The notes: generated by a model not told the origin, from the letters alone. Shown: positions 47,856 to 58,477, counted from the first letter of the stretch. The stretch is DNA of 64,000 nt from Thiorhodovibrio litoralis (GCF_033954455.1 NZ_CP121473.1:2776501-2840500), one strand, 5' to 3'. Numbers and translations: made by a program.

Positions 47856-50800
47856 ATGTCTCGCTTCGCATCGGTCTTACTTGCTTTGTCTCTGGTGTTT
47901 GCCTCCGCATCGTCGTGGGCGCTTGGGCTCGGTTCCCTGGTGTCGCGATCGGCGCTCAATCAACCATTCAAAGGCGAAATCCAACTCTTCGACGCCAAGG
48001 CGGATGAACTCGACAGCATCCAGGCAAAACTGGCGAGTCCCGATGAGTTTGAAAAGGCATCGGTTCCGCGCCCGTTCTTTCTCACCGAGCTGACATTCAA
48101 GCCTGGGCTGAATGACGCCGGTGATCCGGTCATCCTGATCACCAGCCGCAATCCCATCCGTGAGCCCTTCATGGACTTCCTCGTCGAAGTGGTCTGGGCG
48201 GAAGGGCGTATCGTCAAGGAATACACCATTCTTCTCGACCCGCCGCGCGCCGGCGTTGAGAGCCCCGAGGTCGTTATCAGGGGCCAGCTGATCAGCTCCG
48301 AGGAGTTCGAGCCCGAGACTATCCCGAGCGAGACCGCTGCCGCCGAGACGGCTGCGAGTGACGCTCCCGCTGAACAAGCTGCCCCCGAGGAAGAGCTCGC
48401 AGCGGAAGAGGCTCTAGCGGAAGATGCCTTGGTGGAAGAAACCGCAGCTGAAGCAGTCTTAGCGGAAGAAGCCGCAGAGACAGAAACGGCAGCTACAGAA
48501 ACCTTGGCTGAAGTGACTGCCGCGGAAGAGCCCGTGGCAGAACAAGCCGCTACCGCCGTCGCCGCGGTCGGCGAGCAATTTCCGATCCGCTATGGCCCAG
48601 TGCGCCCTGGTGTCGGACTTTGGCGTGCCGCGAGCACCCTCGCCCCCGAGGGCGCGAGCGTCCAGCAGACGGCCATGGCCCTCTATCGCAGCAACCCCAA
48701 GGCTTTTGGCAACGGCAGCGTCAATAATCTGATTACCGGCTCCAATCTGGTCATCCCCTCGGCCGCCGAGCTGTTCGCGCTCGACCCCGATGAGGCCAGC
48801 CGCCAGTTCAAATCCGCCCTGGCCGGAGAGCCGGTTCAAAGTACGCCCTTGGCCGGCGATCTGACCGAGCAGCTTGCCAGCGCGGAATCCGCTCCAACCG
48901 AGGAAGGCGCTGCTGCAGCCGATTCGGTAAAAAAAAAGCCTGAATCTCCTGACCTAAGCGCTCAGGAAGAGGATCAGAGCAGCACTGCTCGGCAGGCTGA
49001 ATCCGACAGCCAGATCCAGCCGGAAACCCCGAGCGCGGTTGCAGCAGAAGAGGGCAGTGAGCCCACTGCCGAGATCGCCGCCGCCGAGGACGGCGAGGCC
49101 GAACCGGCAAGCGCCGAAACTCCTACGACTACCGAGACCGATAGCCAAACTGCTGAGACCGACGCGGCAGGCGAGCCTTCGGATCAATCTCCGCCCGCAC
49201 AACAAGCCACGACGGCCGAGACTGAGGAGGCCACGGACGCAGCGACTTCCGCTGCTGCCGATCTCGCGGCAACGACTGAGACGGAAACGCCCGTCGTAGC
49301 CGCAGATGACGACGCCGTTGAGGGCGAATCGGCACTGGCGGGGTCTGAAGCTCCACCTGAGAGCCCTGCATCCACAGGCGATGAGCCAGCGCCAGACGCC
49401 GGGCTAGCAGACGCGCCTGTCTCTTCAGACGTTGCCGCTTCCGAGCTGACCGCTCAGGCAGAAGACGCCCAAGCTGCGGCTGAGCCCGACACTGGTGCCG
49501 GCGACGGTGTAACGTCAAGCACTGCATCTCCTTCCGATGCATCGCCGGATGAGACCGCTGCCGCCGGCGCTGAGGCGGAAGCAGAAACGACAGCGGCGGA
49601 GAGCGCCACAGACGACTTGGCACCAAAGGGATCTGACTCTTCCGCGCCAGGTCAATCCGCCGACACCGAAACCGCGGCAGAAGCAGGACCGACAGGGGCT
49701 CCGGATAGCGCTTCACCAACTGCTGCTTCATCAGAGGCTGATTCACAAGCCGCGCAGCCGAGTGACGCGGAGCAAGCCGCCGCGCCGCCCGCTGGCGCCG
49801 ATGAAGCCGCGATGCAAGAACGCATCCGGGAGCTTGAGTCCCAGCTGAGCAAGCTTGGCACCCTGCTTGAAGACCAGGCCGCGCAGCCGAAGTCAAAACC
49901 CTCGTTCTTTGGTCTGGACCCCACTGTGCTCTGGTCCCTGGCGGGCGCAGGCGGTGCGCTGGTGCTTGCCCTGCTCGGCTTCCTCGGCGTCAAGGCGGTC
50001 TCCGGACGCGGCAAGTCGAAGGCGGACGATGACGCGAGCGCCGACTCGCCGGAATCTGAAGGCGAGGTGCTCGAGGAGATCGAAGTTGATCTGTCCGAGA
50101 TCGATGAATCCATCGCGCCGACTCAATCCGCCGAGTCGCCCGAGCCGCCACCTGAGCCGATACCCGCCCGTAGAGGCGCGGCAGCTGAAACAGCCCCTGC
50201 GCCAGCCTCGCAAAAGGAATCCACCGCTGCGGCTGCGGCGGCACTCGCACTAGAGCCGGAACCCGAGCCCGCGCCGATCCCGCGAGCTTCGGTCAAACCG
50301 ACAGCGCCAGAGCCCGCTCCGTCTCCGCAGCCTGCTGCGCCTGCCCCCGAGCCGGCGCCGACACCGGAGGCTGCCGCAAAGCCTGCCGAGCCCGTGCCGA
50401 CACCGGAGGCCACCGCACCTGCACCGGAGCCTGTGCAGACAGCAGAAGCTGCCGCGCAGCCTGCTGAACCGGAACTAGAGCCCGCCCCTACACCGGAAGC
50501 TGCCGCGCAGCCTGTTGAACTGGCACCAGAGCCCGTGTCCACACCGGAAGCTACCGCTGAGTCTGCCGCGCCAGCCCTCGAGCCTGCGCCGATACCGGAA
50601 ACTCCAGCGCATCCGGCTGCGCTAGAACCGGAGCCCAAGCCTGCGGCAGAAGGAACACCGCCGGCCCCCGCCTCAATTCCAGAGCTCGAACTCGAGCTTG
50701 AGCCCGAGCCTGCGCCCACCCCAGAGGCCAATGCCGCGCCCGGCGAGCCGGCTCCAATTTCGGATACCGAGGCCACACCCGACGAACCGACGCCAGCGCC

Positions 50801-52538
50801 GGAAGCCGAGGACGCCCCGCCCGCGGCTGCTCCAGAGCCCGAGCCACCGGCGCCGCCACCAATACCCGAGCCAACACCCGAGCCAACACCCGAGCCGACA
50901 CCGGAGCCGACACCGGAGCCGCCGCCCCAACCGGCCCCGCCAGCTGCAGAGACCCCAGTACCCTCTGCGGCCGAGCCGCCGGCAGAGGCCGCGGCCAGTG
51001 TCGGCGAGCTCGCCGTGCTGGAGAAAAAGGCGCTGGAAAAGGCCGACGGCTATCTTTCCTACGGACGCCACCGCGATGCCCAGGCTGCCCTGCTGGCCGC
51101 GCTCGCGAAGTTGCCCGATTCCGACGCCTTGCAGCTCAAGCTCGCCGATGCTTATGCGGCCGGCGGCGAGAAGGAAGAGTTCAACAGCTTACGCCAGCGA
51201 ATGGTCTCGGGTGGTATTCCTGACCGGCATCCCATCGCATGGAGCGGGATACTTGCCAGCATGACTGCCGCTGCCGAAGATGGCTCCTCCGCCGCGCCGG
51301 AACGGCATGCGCGCCTTGACCTGCTCGAGATCGCCCCGGGTGATCCCGATATCGATGTGTCCCTGCCGTTGCAGGATCTCGACCAGCAGCTTGGCGACGA
51401 CATGCCGGGTGATAGCGCGTTCGCCGATTTGGACGAAATCGGCGGCGATATCGAGGACGGGCTGGCGGAAGATTTCGGTCAGGAAGACAAACAGGCCGAT
51501 GCTGATGAGGATCTGATGCCGCTCGATTGGCCTGACATGGAAGAGGACATCGGTGCGCCAACACCAGCACCAGCACCCGAAGAGCCGAGTGCGCTGCAGC
51601 GCGCGGCGCAGGCCGCCAAAGCGGGTCGCGGAACCGATCCCTTCGAGGAGTTGATCGCCGCCGAACTGGGGCAGGCAGAGGAACAACCTGCGGCCGCTGG
51701 AGATGCTCCCGCCGGCGACGTTCTGCCGGACCTAGACTTGACACTCGCGCAGCCACCGGCCGCGGAGCAGGCGGCTGAGGATGACGAGCTGCATATACTG
51801 GATCTGCCCGATGAGTCTGAGTCTCCGCTAGGCCCCGAGCTTGCTGGAGATGCGGCTGCGGATATCGAGAAGTTTCTCTCCGGTGGGGGAGAGCCGGAAC
51901 CGCCAGGACTGGAGCTGCCAGAGCCAGATCCGGAGGTCCAGTTGGAGTCGACCGGTCTGGAGCCCCTGGATCAGGATGCATCATCCGAGGCCGGGTTCTA
52001 CACCCAGATGGTGCCATCATCGGCACCACCCGGGCAGATGCCGTCGTCGGACTTGCCCGATCTCGACATGGGGCTGCACGATCTCGACTCTCTGGGTGCC
52101 CCGGAAGCTCCGTCGCCAGAACCGTCACCAGAAAAAGCCGCGGAGCCAGAACTGCCAGCAGTCGGTCCGAGTGCATCCCCCGAGCTCTCGAGCGAATCAA
52201 CCGCCACGGCAACGGTCCCCGGTGAGCCTTCGGAGAAAAAAGATTCCTTCGCTCTCGGCAGCAGTTCCGATCAAGAAGGGTCCGATCAGCATGGATCCAT
52301 GTTCGGCGACGAATCGCTGATGATGCCGGACAGCGGCGCGAGCGATGTGCTGTCTTCGCAGTGGCGCATGGACTCGGCGATGTGGGATGAGGTCGCCACC
52401 AAGATGGATCTGGCCTTTGCTTACATTGAGATGGAAGACACCGAAGCGGCGCGGGCAATTCTCGAGGAAGTCATTCGCGAAGGCAGCGACGAGCAGCGTG
52501 CCGAGGCTGAAGGGTTACTGAAAAAGATCGACGCCTGA
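47856..52538 (+). CDS. fimV: FimV/HubP-like polar organising protein
   Basis: An inner-membrane protein that binds peptidoglycan and organises cell-pole components such as type IV pili. Start at ATG 47856 after AGGAGAGAGG. A signal sequence (residues 1-24) precedes the FimV N-terminal domain (GLGSLVSRSALNQPFKGEIQ). A LysM-type segment lies near residues 240-310 (FPIRYGPVRPGVGLWRAAST). A single membrane helix lies at about 683-705 (VLWSLAGAGGALVLALLGFL). A long acidic, Pro/Glu/Ala-rich cytoplasmic region follows, with a TPR-like part near 1055-1115 and the conserved FimV C-terminal motif AFAYIEMEDTEAARAILEEV. At 1560 residues it is far longer than the roughly 920 of P. aeruginosa FimV; the excess is low-complexity. 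Confidence 0.93.
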   Translation: MSRFASVLLALSLVFASASSWALGLGSLVSRSALNQPFKGEIQLFDAKADELDSIQAKLASPDEFEKASVPRPFFLTELTFKPGLNDAGDPVILITSRNPIREPFMDFLVEVVWAEGRIVKEYTILLDPPRAGVESPEVVIRGQLISSEEFEPETIPSETAAAETAASDAPAEQAAPEEELAAEEALAEDALVEETAAEAVLAEEAAETETAATETLAEVTAAEEPVAEQAATAVAAVGEQFPIRYGPVRPGVGLWRAASTLAPEGASVQQTAMALYRSNPKAFGNGSVNNLITGSNLVIPSAAELFALDPDEASRQFKSALAGEPVQSTPLAGDLTEQLASAESAPTEEGAAAADSVKKKPESPDLSAQEEDQSSTARQAESDSQIQPETPSAVAAEEGSEPTAEIAAAEDGEAEPASAETPTTTETDSQTAETDAAGEPSDQSPPAQQATTAETEEATDAATSAAADLAATTETETPVVAADDDAVEGESALAGSEAPPESPASTGDEPAPDAGLADAPVSSDVAASELTAQAEDAQAAAEPDTGAGDGVTSSTASPSDASPDETAAAGAEAEAETTAAESATDDLAPKGSDSSAPGQSADTETAAEAGPTGAPDSASPTAASSEADSQAAQPSDAEQAAAPPAGADEAAMQERIRELESQLSKLGTLLEDQAAQPKSKPSFFGLDPTVLWSLAGAGGALVLALLGFLGVKAVSGRGKSKADDDASADSPESEGEVLEEIEVDLSEIDESIAPTQSAESPEPPPEPIPARRGAAAETAPAPASQKESTAAAAAALALEPEPEPAPIPRASVKPTAPEPAPSPQPAAPAPEPAPTPEAAAKPAEPVPTPEATAPAPEPVQTAEAAAQPAEPELEPAPTPEAAAQPVELAPEPVSTPEATAESAAPALEPAPIPETPAHPAALEPEPKPAAEGTPPAPASIPELELELEPEPAPTPEANAAPGEPAPISDTEATPDEPTPAPEAEDAPPAAAPEPEPPAPPPIPEPTPEPTPEPTPEPTPEPPPQPAPPAAETPVPSAAEPPAEAAASVGELAVLEKKALEKADGYLSYGRHRDAQAALLAALAKLPDSDALQLKLADAYAAGGEKEEFNSLRQRMVSGGIPDRHPIAWSGILASMTAAAEDGSSAAPERHARLDLLEIAPGDPDIDVSLPLQDLDQQLGDDMPGDSAFADLDEIGGDIEDGLAEDFGQEDKQADADEDLMPLDWPDMEEDIGAPTPAPAPEEPSALQRAAQAAKAGRGTDPFEELIAAELGQAEEQPAAAGDAPAGDVLPDLDLTLAQPPAAEQAAEDDELHILDLPDESESPLGPELAGDAAADIEKFLSGGGEPEPPGLELPEPDPEVQLESTGLEPLDQDASSEAGFYTQMVPSSAPPGQMPSSDLPDLDMGLHDLDSLGAPEAPSPEPSPEKAAEPELPAVGPSASPELSSESTATATVPGEPSEKKDSFALGSSSDQEGSDQHGSMFGDESLMMPDSGASDVLSSQWRMDSAMWDEVATKMDLAFAYIEMEDTEAARAILEEVIREGSDEQRAEAEGLLKKIDA
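50863..50943 (+). repeat. Pro-Glu-Pro-Thr repeat tract in fimV
   Basis: A run of 12-base units of the type ACACCCGAGCCA/ACACCGGAGCCG encodes repeated Pro-Glu-Pro-Thr in the cytoplasmic spacer of the FimV-like protein. Longer imperfect repeats of the same flavour extend upstream from about 50230. Such tracts can expand or contract by replication slippage. Confidence 0.75.
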
Positions 52539-53351
52539 ATGGGCGTCAGCGCGGCCGAGGCCACCCGCATCGCGCTCGGCATTGAATACGACGGCAGTCC
52601 TTTCAGCGGCTGGCAACTGCAGCACCACGCCCCGACGGTGCAGGAGGCGGTGCAAGCCGCCGCCAGCCGGGTGGCGGATCAAGCGGTGGTGCTGCACTGC
52701 GCCGGGCGCACCGATGCCGGCGTGCATGCACTGGGGCAGGTGGTGCATTTCGACACCACCGCCAAGCGCCCGGAGCGTGCCTGGGTGTTGGGCATCAACA
52801 CCAATCTGCCGCCGGAGGTCGCCGTGCGCTGGGCGCGCGCGATGCCGGCGGACTTTCATGCCCGCTTCAGCGCCTGCGCACGGCATTACCGCTATCTGAT
52901 TCTCAACCGCCCGACACGCCCGGCGCTGCTCGCGCGGCGTGCCGTCTGGACTCATCGCCCGCTTGATGTCGAGCGCATGCGCGAGGCGGGCAGGGCGCTG
53001 ATCGGCACCCATGATTTCTCGAGCTTTCGCGCCCTGGCCTGTCAGGCCAAGAGCCCGGTGCGGAGGCTAAAGTATCTCGAGCTCAAGCGTCACGGGGATT
53101 TGATCGAACTGGCGGTCGGAGCCGATGGATTTCTGCACCACATGGTGCGCAATATCGCCGGAGTTCTCATGGCTATCGGCCGCGGCGACGCCCCGCCCGA
53201 GTGGACCGGGGAGCTTCTGGCACTGCGCGATCGCACCAAAGGTGGTGTCACCGCGCCGCCGCATGGGCTTTATCTGAGCGCGGTCGACTATCCCGAACAT
53301 TTCCAAATACCAGGTGAAACCGGGTCGCTGCTGGCCACATCGGGTATCTGA
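52539..53351 (+). CDS. truA: tRNA pseudouridine(38-40) synthase
   Basis: Isomerises uridines 38-40 in the anticodon arm of many tRNAs. The catalytic Asp is in CAGRTDAGVHALGQVVHF; the N-terminal ALGIEYDGSPFSGWQLQHH and the later DFSSFRALACQAKSPVR and HHMVRNIAGVLMAIGRG are family signatures. Length 270, normal. Its ATG directly follows the fimV stop, so translation is probably coupled. The fimV-truA-trpF order is conserved in related bacteria. Confidence 0.97.
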   Translation: MGVSAAEATRIALGIEYDGSPFSGWQLQHHAPTVQEAVQAAASRVADQAVVLHCAGRTDAGVHALGQVVHFDTTAKRPERAWVLGINTNLPPEVAVRWARAMPADFHARFSACARHYRYLILNRPTRPALLARRAVWTHRPLDVERMREAGRALIGTHDFSSFRALACQAKSPVRRLKYLELKRHGDLIELAVGADGFLHHMVRNIAGVLMAIGRGDAPPEWTGELLALRDRTKGGVTAPPHGLYLSAVDYPEHFQIPGETGSLLATSGI

Positions 53352-53504
53352 AAGGCGATTTTGGAAGGCTGATGGCGATAGTCTTGACCAGTCCGAGAGC
53401 GAGGATTGTCTAATCCACGCCGGCGCTGCCGCTTTTGCTTCTCGGGGTAAGACCCATTTGGGTAGAATATCGGGTTTGACTGAACGGATGCCGTCACTCA
53501 TCAG

Positions 53505-54137
53505 ATGAAGCGAACTCGGGTCAAGCTGTGCGGTCTGACGCGCGAGCAGGATATCCAGGCCGCCGTGGCCCATGGTGCCGACGCCATCGGCCTGGTGTTC
53601 TACGATAAAAGCGCGCGCGCGGTTGATGTCGAGCAGGCGCGGGCGCTCGCGGCTACGGTGCCGGCTTTCGTCACCCTGGTTGGGCTCTTTGTCGATGCCG
53701 ACCCGGCACTGGTGCAGGCGGTGCTCAAGCGCGTGCCGCTGGGGGCGCTACAGTTTCATGGCGCGGAGCCGCCAGACTATTGCTGCGCGTTCGATCGCCC
53801 ATGGATCAAGGCGGTTGCCGTGCGCGAGGGAGTTGATCTGGCGCGCATCGACAAAGATTATCAGAGCGCGGCCTCGCTGCTGCTCGATACTTACGATCCG
53901 AAAAAGGCCGGCGGCACTGGACGCTGCTTTGACTGGGATCTGGTTCCTGCCTGGCTCGCGCCGCGCAGTATTCTGGCCGGCGGCCTGACACCGGAGAATG
54001 TCGCCGCGGCTATCGCCCAAGTGCGACCCCATGCGGTCGACGTGAGCGGCGGGATCGAGCAGGACAAAGGCAACAAGGACAGCGCGAAAATCCAAACATT
54101 CATGCAAGAGGTAGCGAATGGCGACCAGTCTCGCTGA
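53505..54137 (+). CDS. trpF: Phosphoribosylanthranilate isomerase
   Basis: Third step of tryptophan synthesis, an Amadori rearrangement in a TIM barrel. Motifs: [20 protein letters not shown] with the catalytic Cys, [42 protein letters not shown] with the catalytic Asp, and [15 protein letters not shown] for phosphate binding. Length 210. It begins the trpFBA block, 153 bases after truA; I saw no leader peptide rich in Trp codons there. Its end overlaps trpB by 20 bases. Confidence 0.97.
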   Translation: MKRTRVKLCGLTREQDIQAAVAHGADAIGLVFYDKSARAVDVEQARALAATVPAFVTLVGLFVDADPALVQAVLKRVPLGALQFHGAEPPDYCCAFDRPWIKAVAVREGVDLARIDKDYQSAASLLLDTYDPKKAGGTGRCFDWDLVPAWLAPRSILAGGLTPENVAAAIAQVRPHAVDVSGGIEQDKGNKDSAKIQTFMQEVANGDQSR

Positions 54138-55359
54138 GGCACAAACTCCGCAACAAGCCGCCAGCGGCTATGCACTGCCAGATGCCCAGGGGCATTTCGG
54201 CATCTACGGCGGCATCTATGTGCCAGAAACACTGATGCATCCGCTCGAGGAACTGCGCGCTGCCTACGAGCGCTACCTGAAGGACCCGGAATTCATCGCC
54301 GAATTGGACGCTGACCTGCGCGACTATGTCGGACGCCCCTCGGCGCTCTACCATGCCGAGCGCTGGTCACGAAAGCTCGGCGGGGCGCAGATTTTCCTAA
54401 AGCGCGAGGACCTCAATCACACCGGCGCGCACAAGGTGAACAACACCGTCGGCCAGGCACTGCTCGCGCAGCGCATGGGCAAGACGCGCATCATCGCCGA
54501 GACCGGCGCCGGTCAGCATGGGGTGGCGACGGCAACGGTTGCCGCCAGGCTCGGGCTGGAATGCATCGTCTATATGGGCGAGGTCGATGTCGCGCGTCAG
54601 GAGGCCAATGTTTATCGCATGCGCCTGCTCGGCGCCGAGGTGGTGTCGGTCAAGTCCGGCTCGCGTACGCTCAAGGATGCGCTCAACGAGGCCATGCGCG
54701 ACTGGGTTACCAATGTCGATAATACCTTCTACATCATCGGCACCGTCGCCGGCCCGCATCCCTATCCGGCCATGGTGCGCGACTTCCAGGCGGTGATCGG
54801 CCGCGAGACGCGCGCTCAGATGCTTGAGCGCACCGGCAAGCTGCCGGACGCGTTGGTTGCCTGCGTCGGCGGCGGCTCCAATGCCATCGGTCTGTTTTAT
54901 CCTTTCATCGAGGATACCGAGGTCGAACTCCATGGCGTCGAGGCCGGCGGTGAGGGCCTGTCCACAGGTCACCATGCCGCGCCCCTGTGCGCCGGCACCC
55001 CGGGCGTGCTGCACGGCAACCGCACTTATCTGATGGAAGATGAAAACGGCCAGATTCGCGAGACCCATTCAATCTCCGCCGGCCTGGACTACCCCGGTGT
55101 CGGCCCGGAGCACGCCTGGCTGAAGGACAGCGGCCGTGCCCGCTATGAGGCAGTCACCGATGACCAGGCACTCGCGGCCTTTCATGATCTGACGCGCACC
55201 GAGGGCATCATCCCGGCCCTTGAGACCAGCCATGCGCTGGCCTATGCCGCCGAACTGGCGCCGCGCATGCGCCGTGATCAAACCATTGTGGTGAATCTTT
55301 CTGGCCGCGGGGACAAGGACATGCACACGGTCGCCCAGCTCGACGGAATTCGTTTATGA
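54118..55359 (+). CDS. trpB: Tryptophan synthase beta chain
   Basis: PLP enzyme that condenses indole with serine to form tryptophan; forms an alpha2-beta2 complex with TrpA. The PLP lysine is in [39 protein letters not shown], the cofactor phosphate loop [10 protein letters not shown], and [14 protein letters not shown] are all present. Length 413. The start overlaps trpF by 20 bases, with AGAGG ahead of the ATG, and the stop overlaps trpA by four bases. No duplicated TrpB2 features are seen. Confidence 0.98.
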   Translation: MATSLAEAQTPQQAASGYALPDAQGHFGIYGGIYVPETLMHPLEELRAAYERYLKDPEFIAELDADLRDYVGRPSALYHAERWSRKLGGAQIFLKREDLNHTGAHKVNNTVGQALLAQRMGKTRIIAETGAGQHGVATATVAARLGLECIVYMGEVDVARQEANVYRMRLLGAEVVSVKSGSRTLKDALNEAMRDWVTNVDNTFYIIGTVAGPHPYPAMVRDFQAVIGRETRAQMLERTGKLPDALVACVGGGSNAIGLFYPFIEDTEVELHGVEAGGEGLSTGHHAAPLCAGTPGVLHGNRTYLMEDENGQIRETHSISAGLDYPGVGPEHAWLKDSGRARYEAVTDDQALAAFHDLTRTEGIIPALETSHALAYAAELAPRMRRDQTIVVNLSGRGDKDMHTVAQLDGIRL

Positions 55360-56180
55360 GTGCTTCAGTGAATCGAATCGCCGCGCGCTTTGCCGCCTGT
55401 CGCGAGCAAGGCCGCAAGGCGCTGATCCCCTTCATTACCGCCGGCGACCCCACAGCGGAGATCACGCTCGCGCTGATGCACCAGCTGGTCGCGAGCGGCG
55501 CCGATCTGATCGAGCTCGGTGTGCCGTTCTCCGACCCCATCGCCGATGGGCCGGTGATCCAACGCGCCACTGAGCGGGCGCTCGCCCAGGGGATGAGCCT
55601 GCGCCGCTTGCTTGCGCTGGTGAGTGAGTTTCGTGCCCAGGACAGCGACACCCCGGTGGTACTGATGGGCTACCTCAACCCCATCGAGGTCATGGGCTAC
55701 GGCGAATTCGCCGCCGAGGCTGCGCGCGCCGGCGTCGATGGCGTGCTGATTGTTGATGTGCCGCCGGAAGAAGGCCATGACCTGGTCGCGGCGCTCAAGT
55801 CCCAGGGGCTGGATCTGGTTTATCTGCTTGCGCCCACCTCGGATGCCGGGCGCATCGAACGCATTGGTGCCATTGCCAGCGGCTTTGTTTACTATGTTTC
55901 GGTCAAAGGCGTGACCGGCGCCGGTAATCTCGATCTGGACGCGGTCGCGGACAAGCTGGCCCTGATTCGCTCGCGCATCGACTTGCCGGTTGGTGTGGGT
56001 TTTGGCATCAAGGACGCCGAGACCGCCGCAAAGGTCGCCGGCATTGCCGATGCCGTGATTGTCGGCAGCGCCATTGTCGGACGTATCGAGGCGCTGGTCG
56101 AGCGGCCGGATGAGATTCCCGCCGCGGTTGGCGATTTCGTGGCCAGTCTGCGTCAGGCGCTCGATGGCGCGAAGAGCTGA
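55356..56180 (+). CDS. trpA: Tryptophan synthase alpha chain
   Basis: Cleaves indole-3-glycerol phosphate and channels indole to TrpB. TIM-barrel motifs: [36 protein letters not shown] with the catalytic Glu, [19 protein letters not shown] with the catalytic Asp, and [16 protein letters not shown] for phosphate binding. Length 274. Coupled to trpB by an ATGA overlap. It is followed 40 bases later by accD, a neighbour that trpA commonly has in proteobacteria. Confidence 0.98.
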   Translation: MSASVNRIAARFAACREQGRKALIPFITAGDPTAEITLALMHQLVASGADLIELGVPFSDPIADGPVIQRATERALAQGMSLRRLLALVSEFRAQDSDTPVVLMGYLNPIEVMGYGEFAAEAARAGVDGVLIVDVPPEEGHDLVAALKSQGLDLVYLLAPTSDAGRIERIGAIASGFVYYVSVKGVTGAGNLDLDAVADKLALIRSRIDLPVGVGFGIKDAETAAKVAGIADAVIVGSAIVGRIEALVERPDEIPAAVGDFVASLRQALDGAKS

Positions 56181-56220
56181 ATAAACAAAGAGAATCCCAC
56201 ATGACCAATAGGACACAAGC

Positions 56221-57081
56221 GTGAGCTGGTTCGAAAAGCTGGTTCCCAGCCGGATAAAAATCGAGGCGAGCAACAAGCGCACCGTGCCGGAGGGCCTGTG
56301 GGCCAAATGTCCCGGCTGCAGTGCCGTGCTCTATCGCGCCGAGCTGGAGCGCAACCTTGAGGTTTGCCCCAAGTGCGGCCATCACAACCGCATCACCGCC
56401 CGCCGCCGGCTCGATATGTTCCTTGATCCGGACGCGCGCGAGGAGATCGGCGAGGATCTCGAATCGACCGATCCGCTCAAGTTCAAGGATCTGAAAAAAT
56501 ATCGCGACCGGCTGTCACAAGCGCAGAAGCAGACCAGTGAGAAGGAAGCCATGGTGGTCATGCGTGGCACGCTCAAGCGCATGGCCTGCGTGGCGGCAGC
56601 CTTTGAGTTTCGCTTCATGGGTGGGTCCATGGGCTCCGTGGTGGGCGAGCGCTTCGTGCGCGGCGTGGAGGCGGCCATCGAGGACCATGCCGCGCTGGTG
56701 TGCTTTTCCGCCAGCGGCGGGGCGCGCATGCAGGAGTCGCTGTTTTCGCTGTTCCAGATGGCCAAGACCAGTGCCGCCCTCGGGCGCCTGCGCGAGCGCA
56801 AGTTGCCGTTCATTTCCGTGATGACCGATCCGACCATGGGTGGTGTCTCCGCGAGTCTGGCGATGCTCGGCGATATCAATCTGGCCGAGCCGCGCGCATT
56901 GATCGGCTTTGCCGGGCCGCGCGTGATCGAACAAACCGTGCGGGAAAAACTGCCAGAGGGATTTCAACATAGCGAGTTTCTGCTTGAGCATGGCGCGCTC
57001 GATCAGATTATCGACCGACGCGAACACCGCGACCGCATCGGCAGCATGGTCGCTATGCTGCTCGGGCGCCCGCGCCCCTGA
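56221..57081 (+). CDS. accD: Acetyl-CoA carboxylase carboxyltransferase subunit beta
   Basis: Half of the carboxyltransferase that makes malonyl-CoA for fatty acid synthesis; works with AccA. The N-terminal zinc ribbon has four Cys in two pairs (KCPGCSAV and [10 protein letters not shown]). The crotonase-like core has [20 protein letters not shown] and [20 protein letters not shown], the acyl-CoA oxyanion sites, followed by [20 protein letters not shown]. Length 286. The start is GTG at 56221, giving [12 protein letters not shown], the standard N-terminus. Confidence 0.97.
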   Translation: MSWFEKLVPSRIKIEASNKRTVPEGLWAKCPGCSAVLYRAELERNLEVCPKCGHHNRITARRRLDMFLDPDAREEIGEDLESTDPLKFKDLKKYRDRLSQAQKQTSEKEAMVVMRGTLKRMACVAAAFEFRFMGGSMGSVVGERFVRGVEAAIEDHAALVCFSASGGARMQESLFSLFQMAKTSAALGRLRERKLPFISVMTDPTMGGVSASLAMLGDINLAEPRALIGFAGPRVIEQTVREKLPEGFQHSEFLLEHGALDQIIDRREHRDRIGSMVAMLLGRPRP

Positions 57082-57145
57082 CCGGGGCCGCCGCAGGCTC
57101 TCGGTTCTCCACTGGCCCTGCCGCTCAGAGGTCGCACCGCCGCCG

Positions 57146-58477
57146 ATGCGCTGGAATACCCTGTCCGAGTGGCTAAGCTGGCAGGAGGGACTGCACCCCA
57201 AGCGCATCGACCTGCGCCTTGAGCGTCTCGCCGAGGTCTGGCAACAGCTGGGCCCGCCGCCTTTGCCGGGTCCGGTCATCACCGTCGGCGGCACCAACGG
57301 CAAGGGTTCCACCGTCACTTACCTCGACGCCTGCTGCCGCGCCGCCGGTCTGACTACCGGCGTCTATACCTCGCCGCATTTGCTACGCTACAACGAGCGG
57401 GTGCGCGTCGATGGTCAGGAGGCCAGCGACCAGGCGCTGTGCGAGGCCTTTGACCGCATCGACCAGGCGCGTGGCGACATCTCGCTGACCTATTTCGAAT
57501 TCGGCACCCTGGCCGCGCTTGAGCTGTTCAGCCGTGCCCGGGTCGATATCGTGCTGCTGGAGGTCGGGCTCGGCGGGCGCTTGGATGCCGTCAACCTGCT
57601 CGATGCCGATATCGCCATCGTCACCAGCATCGGGCGCGATCACATGGCCTGGCTGGGCGATGATCCTGACCAGATTGCGTTCGAAAAGGCCGGTATTTTC
57701 CGCCCCGAGCGACCAGCCATCATCGCCAGCCGCGAGCCGCCGCCGCGCTTGCGCGAGCAGGCCGAGGCCATCGGGGCGCGGGTCCATCAGCTCGGGCGCG
57801 AGTTCGACTGGGAACTGTCCGATGCAGCGGCGGGGCAGGGCGGCTGGCACTGGCGCCATCGGGACGGGACCGAGCTGAGCAATCTGCCGCTACCGGCACT
57901 TTCCGGGCGCGTGCAGCTCGACAACGCCGCCGCGGCTCTGTGCGCGCTGCACCTGCTCGGGCGTGAGCAGCACGGCGCTAGGTCGCCACGGGAGCAGCAC
58001 CTGCGCGCCGGGTTGGCAGCGGCCAGACTGCCGGGGCGGTTTCAGCTAATCCCCGGCGCACCGCAATGGATTCTCGATGTCGCCCACAACCAGGATGCCG
58101 CGCGGGTACTGGCTGAGAACCTGCGCGGGCTCGAGGTCCCGGGCTACGTGCATCTGGTCTTCGCAGTCTTTGCCGACAAAGAAGCGGCGGCCATTGCGGA
58201 GATTCTCTCGCCCGTGGCCGATTTCTGGTACCTGGCCGAGCCGCCGGGAGCCCGCGCCATGCCGGTCAGACAACTGGCGGCCCAGGTGCGCCCGTTCACA
58301 AACGCGGAGCCGCTAGTTTGCGAATCCCTGCACGAAGCCCTAGACCAGGCGCTAATCTGCGCATCGGGCCAGGACCTGATCGTTGTGACGGGCTCTTTCA
58401 TGACGGTCGAGGCCGGCTTGCGCTATCGCTTGCCGACGGCTGCTTCGGACGCTATCGGGGCGCCGGCTGCTGTATAA
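57146..58477 (+). CDS. folC: Folylpolyglutamate synthase / dihydrofolate synthase
   Basis: ATP-dependent addition of glutamate to dihydropteroate and folates. It belongs to the Mur ligase superfamily: P-loop VGGTNGKGSTVTYLD, then TGVYTSPHLLRYNERV, LLEVGLGGRLDAVNLLDADI and SIGRDHMAWLG. The C-terminal domain opens with LDVAHNQDAARVLAENLRG. Start at ATG 57146 (MRWNTLSEWL) gives 443 residues; an upstream in-frame ATG would run into accD and adds no conserved sequence. It sits between accD and the SPOR gene, as in Pseudomonas. Its TAA stop lies within a perfect TATAAT. Confidence 0.96.
   Translation: MRWNTLSEWLSWQEGLHPKRIDLRLERLAEVWQQLGPPPLPGPVITVGGTNGKGSTVTYLDACCRAAGLTTGVYTSPHLLRYNERVRVDGQEASDQALCEAFDRIDQARGDISLTYFEFGTLAALELFSRARVDIVLLEVGLGGRLDAVNLLDADIAIVTSIGRDHMAWLGDDPDQIAFEKAGIFRPERPAIIASREPPPRLREQAEAIGARVHQLGREFDWELSDAAAGQGGWHWRHRDGTELSNLPLPALSGRVQLDNAAAALCALHLLGREQHGARSPREQHLRAGLAAARLPGRFQLIPGAPQWILDVAHNQDAARVLAENLRGLEVPGYVHLVFAVFADKEAAAIAEILSPVADFWYLAEPPGARAMPVRQLAAQVRPFTNAEPLVCESLHEALDQALICASGQDLIVVTGSFMTVEAGLRYRLPTAASDAIGAPAAV

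Noticed and set aside
50863-50943. Regularly spaced repeats that could suggest a CRISPR array
   Set aside because: The units are contiguous 12-base codon repeats without unique spacers, inside a clear reading frame, and no cas gene is present.
51181-52458. A 425-codon minus-strand frame rich in Arg and Pro
   Set aside because: It is antisense to the FimV-like gene and has the composition expected from reverse reading of Ala/Glu/Pro codons.
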